Origin: Owenia fusiformis
Lineage: Eukaryota > Annelida > Polychaeta > Sabellida > Oweniidae
Length of the DNA stretch: 64,000 nucleotides
NCBI GenBank assembly: GCA_903813345.2
Contig: CAIIXF020000010.1
Location: forward strand, 6,503,169-6,567,168
Direction of reading: 5' to 3'
Part shown: one piece after another, positions 58,512 through 64,000 of the stretch
Position numbering within the stretch: the first letter of the stretch is position 1
Layout of the letters: each line of letters starts with the position of its first letter
Translations under genes and position numbers: made by a program
Notes under the pieces: generated by a model
Seen by the model: only the letters and a program-made list of their open reading frames with translations
Told to the model about the DNA's origin: nothing
The model's database searches: none

Positions 58512-59043
58512 CAGGGTGTCTCAAAAAAGGAAACCGAGATTTAAATAGAAAGGTTTCACAGCTACCATCTAATAGGTTATGATGTCTTCTTTCTTATGAT
58601 ACCAAAGTTGTTCTAGGAGATTTAAGTGACCACGTCAGAAATGGATTTGTGCCATGGGATCTAGGGCAATGAGAGGATTGAAAGGAATGGGATCATGTTG
58701 AGGGACACTGGTGTTAAAGAATTTTGAATGGACATTGGGATTCAAAAGGGGTGCTAAACATGATATGTGTAACTTTAATGAGTAAAATTAAATGAGTAAA
58801 AGAGTAATATCCTGATAATGTTGTTACTTATCACTATGTAATGATGGTGAAATTGACTTGGCTGAAAGTGGCACAAACCCATTTCTGACATGGTCACGTT
58901 AAATCCCCGATTGCTCAATCATCTGTGGAGGAAAATAATCAGGACATAATGACGCAAATGATGGTATCTGCGAATTTTCCCTAACCTTATTTATGTTTGA
59001 AAAATTAGCAATTTAATTTCGGTTTCCTTTTTGAGACACTCTG
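58512..59043. mobile_element. 532-bp mariner-type MITE
   Basis: Termini CAGGGTGTCTCAAAAAAGGA and CAGAGTGTCTCAAAAAGGAA (right end reversed). Internal inverted segments (GTGACCACGTCAGAAATGGA against the complement near 58880-58900) extend the palindrome. A TA precedes the left end; the right flank is GT, so the TSD has decayed. No transposase. Confidence 0.82.
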
Positions 59044-60662
59044 GTTAGGGCTAAAAAGAACCTTTTTAATGTTTCATTAAATAATTTTTGTATTAAAAAG
59101 TTTCAAATGTATCATGACATTTGTTCTTTGTTGATTTCAACATATTTAGAATAAAATGAAAAAAAAGAAATCCAATACAAAAGCTACATAAAATGAACAT
59201 AAATACACAATGCAGAGTAGTACAGGGTTAGTAACAAAGCCAATATCATATTCAAGGTATAATTTAAACCGACATCACTTCATCCCTAAATAAGCGTCAG
59301 TAAGGGGTTTGTCATATTGTATAACGCAACAGATGACCGATCTTCGATTTTCAGTTACTTCAAAACAATCACTGCAGAAATAAATGTATTATAAATTAGT
59401 TAGTTATAATAACGTTATAATGGGTGACAAAATATGCAATCCATGAACGAAAATGAATTTGTTTACACATGTAAAATCAAGAAAATATTCACAAAGTTTT
59501 TCAAAAAGAGAATTGCATTATATGTGTCACCCTGTATTAAGGTGTTATTTACATACGTGTGTATTTATTAGTAGGTATTTCAGATACACTGCTTTACTTT
59601 GAATAACGCCACAAAAATTAATATTATAGCAACTGTAACTTAAAACTTGAAAGTTGAAAAATTGCTCCATCAATGATTATTATGTATTGGGGCTATTACA
59701 GGATTATAGTTAAATGCGATACTTTTAGTTCAAATAATTCTAATATACAAACATTGCCAATAAATAAGTTCACTCTAAAATAGATCATGAAATCCGACGT
59801 AACTTAATTGATGATAAACCAGTCAATGATTTTATAGTCTGGGATACATTTACATGTGGCACTTTAAACGCCATCTTAGTATTACAATGCTCTAATGGAC
59901 ACTTCAAAAACAAAAAGAAAACTGCAGAGCTAATCTGTTTTATATTCTTTTTCCAAATATAAAGTGGTTTTTAGACTATCTAAACATGGTTATCCAATCA
60001 ACCTCCTTGTTTATGTCATGCGTTTATGATGTGATCAGAAAGAGATGTGAAAACGTGTTAAGAATAGCAAAAGCATAATTTCAAGTATATTCTCCAGTAT
60101 TTTCTCTTCCCTCAATAATTTCACAATAAGGTATTTCATTAATTTTTGTTAGCGAGGGCGAGGAGTTTATGCTGCATGACTTGTATTAGATATGAAGTTT
60201 CACAATGTTCTTGGTATTTTCTCAATACTTGATGTAGCGTGTACATTAAAATACTAAGATGACGAAGTGTTCATTGTTTACGGGTCTCATCACTTTCTTT
60301 TGACTCATAACAGGTGTATTCAATCAACATGCATGTTGTATGATGTAAGGCACCAGTTTGTGACCCCTCTCTCTCTGCTGATGACGCATTGTCCTAAATG
60401 ATGCGCCATTTGCATTTTCATATCGCTGCCCCCATTGCTAAGTAGGCTAGAAGGATGTCAGGTGTGCAACTACATGTAGCAGGATGGGTGTTGGGCAGGC
60501 GGGCTGCAATCTATGATGATACTACTGTATTATAGAATATCCTCGAACCTGAAGACCTTGTTCTTGGGCGTGGCTTAAGTGCCGCCTCAAGGCTTACAAA
60601 ACTTCAGTTACAGTAGTAAGGTTTGGTACAGGTACATAACACGCCTATTTATGGGTGTCACT
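59044..60662 (-). other. Probable 3' UTR of the SK channel gene and intergenic DNA
   Basis: No coding sequence found. Because the minus-strand SK gene ends at 60663, the adjoining part of this span should be its 3' UTR; no poly(A) signal could be singled out among several TTTATT (reverse AATAAA) sites. Confidence 0.4.
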
Positions 60663-61125
60663 TCACACTGGTCCTGATTCACGTGATAGTTCCTTATGTT
60701 GTGAAATTGTGGACTTTCTAGGAGGGGAATTCGAATGACGAACTCCCCGTTGACCCGGGGACTGGTCAACGTGCATTAGCTGAGTTTGAAGGGCCACTCT
60801 TCGGGCTATAATGTTGGGCAACGAATCCAACTGAGTCTGGAAGTATAATGCATATAATGCATACAAAATTAGCGTTAAGTAACCCGCACTGACATTTTAT
60901 ATTCTAGAAATTTCAGAATTGCACAATTACCACAACACTTTTTAACCCTATATAGGAGATTTGGATACTGTTTAATTGTTTCCTCAATTCACCCACTTAG
61001 ACCTGTTTTTGTCCAAAAATTACCTGCATTTGTCTCAGCTTCATCTCTATTTCATTAATCCTTAAATCACCTTCTGTCTGTTTGGCGTACATATCCGTAA
61101 CCAGATCATACATGTTGGTCTGGGT
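60663..61125 (-). CDS. SK-type (KCNN) Ca2+-activated K+ channel, last two exons (partial)
   Basis: Two minus-strand exons: 61125-61024 and 60836-60663, with consensus splice sites (TTTCAG/ACC...CAG/GTAATT; CTTCCAG/ACT). They are joined in phase 0 and end in TGA. The product reads TQTNMYDLVTDMYAKQTEGD, then LRINEIEMKLRQMQTQLDSL and PNIIARRVALQTQ. This matches the C-terminal coiled coil that follows the calmodulin-binding domain of SK channels (AKTQN.MYD..SDL......I..LE.KL). A Ser/Pro-rich tail of about 40 residues follows. SK channels are voltage-insensitive plasma-membrane K+ channels gated by constitutively bound calmodulin. Transmembrane and CaM-binding exons are not visible and should lie beyond 64000, given no good candidate in 61126-64000. 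The paralogue cannot be assigned. Confidence 0.82.
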
Positions 61126-62428
61126 CTGAAACATAATAGAATTTATTCGATGGGTGTGTCTAATTTTCCCAGTCCCAATTAGGTTAAGAATTTATCTTTC
61201 ATCAAGTACACGCTCGCGTCTCATCATTTTTATTCCAAACACAGAATGAATGTTATATTATTATACAGAGGGAGGAATCGGGGGATCACATATCCGACTT
61301 ACATCTGATTGAAGAGACTAGGCAAACGGACATTTGAATCCGCCAAATGCAAACACTATTCCCGAGGTACAAAAGAAAAACTTGTTGGTATTCTGTGTTT
61401 GGAAGATGTTTCGTTCACTCGACTCCCGTTGGTCGAACGAATGCAGTGGAGACCGAGCGTGCGAAGATGAGACGAGGCACATACAAATGGTGTTAGGTAG
61501 TCAGGTAATTAGAGAGCTTATTACTTAAATATAATGGTGGCAAACATAGCAACATTTGAAAATGTTTTAACTACATGTACGAGTATGTAAGCAAGGAAAA
61601 CTGTCCACACGTTATACATTTGGAGTGTATGCATGCACTAAGAAAACAAACAATTAGATAGAAAAGATGTTGAAGCCCACACACAGAGAAGAAACTCTGA
61701 AAAAAACACAAAGAGAAAATTATATTAGATAGATCTAGAAGGTTATAATCAAGGTATAAGCATATATAGTAATTATTGGGAGAAGGATGATTGTGTTGAG
61801 AAAACCAAAACGTCTACACAAGAGCAGCCAAAAACACTAGTTATATTCGTCTACACAAATACATACTTCTTATAGCATTCATGCATATATACATATATGT
61901 ACTAAACTACCAAGGCACCATCATGCACCTGCCACTAAGCATGCATGGATTGCCATAGATATATTGTAAACAAGGAACAAAAATAGTGATACTCTAACTA
62001 GCAGGGTTTCATCTCAAAAAAGTTACATCTGGATAATGAATTTTACAACTATCATTGACAAAAGAGCATTGCATACAGAATCAGAATAACATCGGGAATA
62101 TGGCTGGTCTCTTCTTTTATGGTCTTGAGGTTGAATGATTAAACCTTGTACATCAAGATACATGGTGAAAATTGATGATGTTATGACCGATTTTGGAATG
62201 GTATTTCAACTGATTGGCGATATTACACATTATTATATCACTATCTAGCTAGCGACAGTATGATTGGTCAAAACCGGGTCACATGTCGTGGGATATCTGG
62301 CGATATTCAATGGCAATGCTAATCAGATAAGACAACCGTGAGATATCTAGCGATATCCCACGTTCCCCGGAATTTTCAAAGAATTTGTTTTCGTTCAGTG
62401 TACATAATTTAGTTCAGTGTAAGTCAAA

Positions 62429-62482
62429 ATGGCAGACGAACCGAGTAGATTCGTAAAAATATCTGAAGACTTAATGACTTAA
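62429..62482 (+). pseudogene. 17-codon start fragment MADEPSRFVKISEDL..., possible TE relic
   Basis: ATG in AAAATGGCAGACGAA context opens a frame that stops after 17 codons. The MADE.SRFV..SE style of N-terminus is seen in Crypton/KCTD1-like transposon proteins of invertebrates; this is recollection of a family style, not an alignment. It lies just before the hairpin at 62522 and may be part of the same element. Confidence 0.25.
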
Positions 62483-62521
62483 TAATATTAGGGATGTTTA
62501 GCTAGACAGTGATATAATAAA

Positions 62522-62659
62522 ACAAATATTTCACTCTATTTTCGGTAAATACCTGTAGCACTTTCACAAGGTGATATTCCACTTGCCCTTCGGGCTTCGT
62601 GGAATATCACTTAGTGAAAGATGTACAGGTATTCACCTCAATAGAGTGAAATATTTGTT
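62522..62659. repeat. Imperfect hairpin, ~60-bp arms
   Basis: The left arm AACAAATATTTCACTCTATT...ACCTGTA...CTTTCAC..GGTGATATTCCAC pairs with the right arm GTGGAATATCAC..GTGAAAG.TGTACAGGT...AATAGAGTGAAATATTTGTT. The loop is TTGCCCTTCGGGCTTC, itself self-complementary. Likely a MITE or the termini of a deleted element. Confidence 0.85.
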
Positions 62660-64000
62660 CAACATCAGGAGTATAACATTATATCAATGCATTCTCTAGC
62701 AATTGCACAAGGGAAATCAGCGGTCAGATATCAACAGAGAAGGTATTGTTAATATGCTTTCTAAATTGATTGACTTCATTTCTTTTGGATTATATTTGCA
62801 TATTCCACTAAATGTTACTAATGTTGCCAATATATAAACAAAACAATGACAACGCCAAAAACACTAACTATGAGATATAATTTCCTAAATATATTCAGAG
62901 AGAAAATATTTACATTGATCACTGGGATTGCTTTGTTTTTCTATACATGTGGATATTGGCATAATGTGTTGTTATTTAAAATTTGACATCATTAATATTA
63001 GAATTGATAAAAAGGATGACATTTCAGATCACAAATTTTGTTGTTTTAGTATAACTTCATTGTTCGTGAAAGCTCATATGCGATGGTTCATGCCTCATAC
63101 CAACACATAATACTTTGGATATACAAACCACTACAGTTTCTCCCACGACCACTTTTACATAACTGAGCCCCTCATCTATGTTCCCGGTTCCCAAGTTATG
63201 TTAAGTGTTATAACAAATATTAGGTTTTTGTTAGTTAGCTAGCTGAATTGAAAGTCAAACCTGTCTGTAGATCACGTGAGGTTTGGTACAATATAAACTT
63301 GGAGCGGGACCCAGGCCATTGTGTAAAAACCGCTAGAAAATGTAAAGTAAGATAGGCACACGTTAGTTTCTGTTCTGGAATAAATCTAGGGGCGTAGCGA
63401 GTATCTAAAATAGGCGAGGCAAATGTAAATGGGCGAGGCAAAATTTGAATCAAAGATTTTTATACTTCTATGGAACAAAAATGTTCACAGTTTCAATGGA
63501 GAAAACGTGTAAAAATGTTGAGGCATTTGCCTCGCCTGGTTCATAGCTAGCTACGTCCATGATATCGATGAAACCTAAGTCCACCTGAAGTGAATGTGAG
63601 ATGACTTGACTGTCCCATTGAATTATTGAAAGAAAAGAAAGTGATAAAACATGACTAAGCATTGACATTCTTTCAATCGCCCCTTCGAATCTATAACGTT
63701 AGAGTCTAATTTTACAGTGGTAGATGATGGCACAAACAAATAAACCCAGAGATGATTCTAAACCATACCATAAGATGACAAAAGCATGCTCTAGCTGCTA
63801 ATATAGTGTCTTCAACAGTGCAAAAATACTATAGTACAATGAATATCAGAGAACTACACTACCAGGCCCTAGTTCAAAAGCAGCAAAATGGACATTCACT
63901 ATGGGTAAGTAAACTTACATATGTAAGTCAAATGCAACTAGCCAGCTTTAAAATATGAAAGGGATTTCCGAACGTCCTCATTTTGAACGATGCACAAAAT

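Larger units (their letters stand above)
61126..64000. other. Probable SK channel intron
   Basis: No further exon of the SK gene was recognised. It contains the hairpin at 62522-62659 and the mini-ORF at 62429. The rest is AT-rich with no clear tandem arrays. Confidence 0.45.

Noticed and set aside
61334-61528. Plus-strand 64-codon ORF
   Set aside because: No homology, no splice partners; lies in the probable SK channel intron.
1-64000. tRNA, rRNA or known snRNA genes
   Set aside because: I looked for cloverleaf box A/B pairs and snRNA-like motifs by eye and found none that I could support; a covariance-model scan would be decisive.
1-64000. A novel multi-gene defence or biosynthetic system
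   Set aside because: All supported protein-coding genes are conserved animal housekeeping, regulatory or channel genes; the unusual signals are in introns and repeats.

Overview
This is a eukaryotic (animal) window. It has split genes with GT-AG introns, long introns and intergenic spans filled with repeats, AT-rich non-coding DNA, and metazoan-specific families (DEG/ENaC channel, Capicua, SK potassium channel). Protein resemblance and TE content suggest a marine invertebrate, either a non-vertebrate deuterostome or a lophotrochozoan; I cannot name the species.

Layout. (1) 1486-2075 (+): last two coding exons of a DEG/ENaC-type sodium channel. (2) 4364-11560 (-): complete ZPR1, 13 coding exons and 471 codons, with a non-coding first exon near 13841-13950. 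Two of its introns look U12-type, one of them AT-AC. (3) 13950-14142: short divergent promoter with a perfect palindromic NRF-1-like site. (4) 14143-20261 (+): complete TOMM40, 7 exons and 334 aa. (5) 20262-26800: repeat-rich intergenic DNA with an 849-bp foldback element. (6) 26800-50273 (+): Capicua (CIC) long form, 19 coding exons and 2342 aa. It carries the N-terminal CIC-L block, ataxin-1-binding-like motif, HMG box and C-terminal C1 block. Its introns contain a second large foldback, a decayed mariner with another transposon nested inside, and several minisatellites. (7) 50274-about 54230: probable CIC 3' UTR and downstream DNA. (8) 55860-56581: LINE remnant with a poly(A) tail. (9) 60663-61125 (-): last two coding exons of an SK (KCNN) channel.

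ZPR1, TOMM40 and CIC exon models were joined by hand; the splice phases close exactly (1416, 1005 and 7029 coding nt, all multiples of 3), which is strong internal support.

The most unusual signals are: the two U12-type introns in ZPR1; a recurring pattern in which intronic tandem duplications include or abut the real splice site (TOMM40 intron 5, CIC introns 4, 17 and 18 as numbered here by coding exon); and two large near-perfect foldbacks, one of which would be transcribed within CIC pre-mRNA. I saw no novel multi-gene system.
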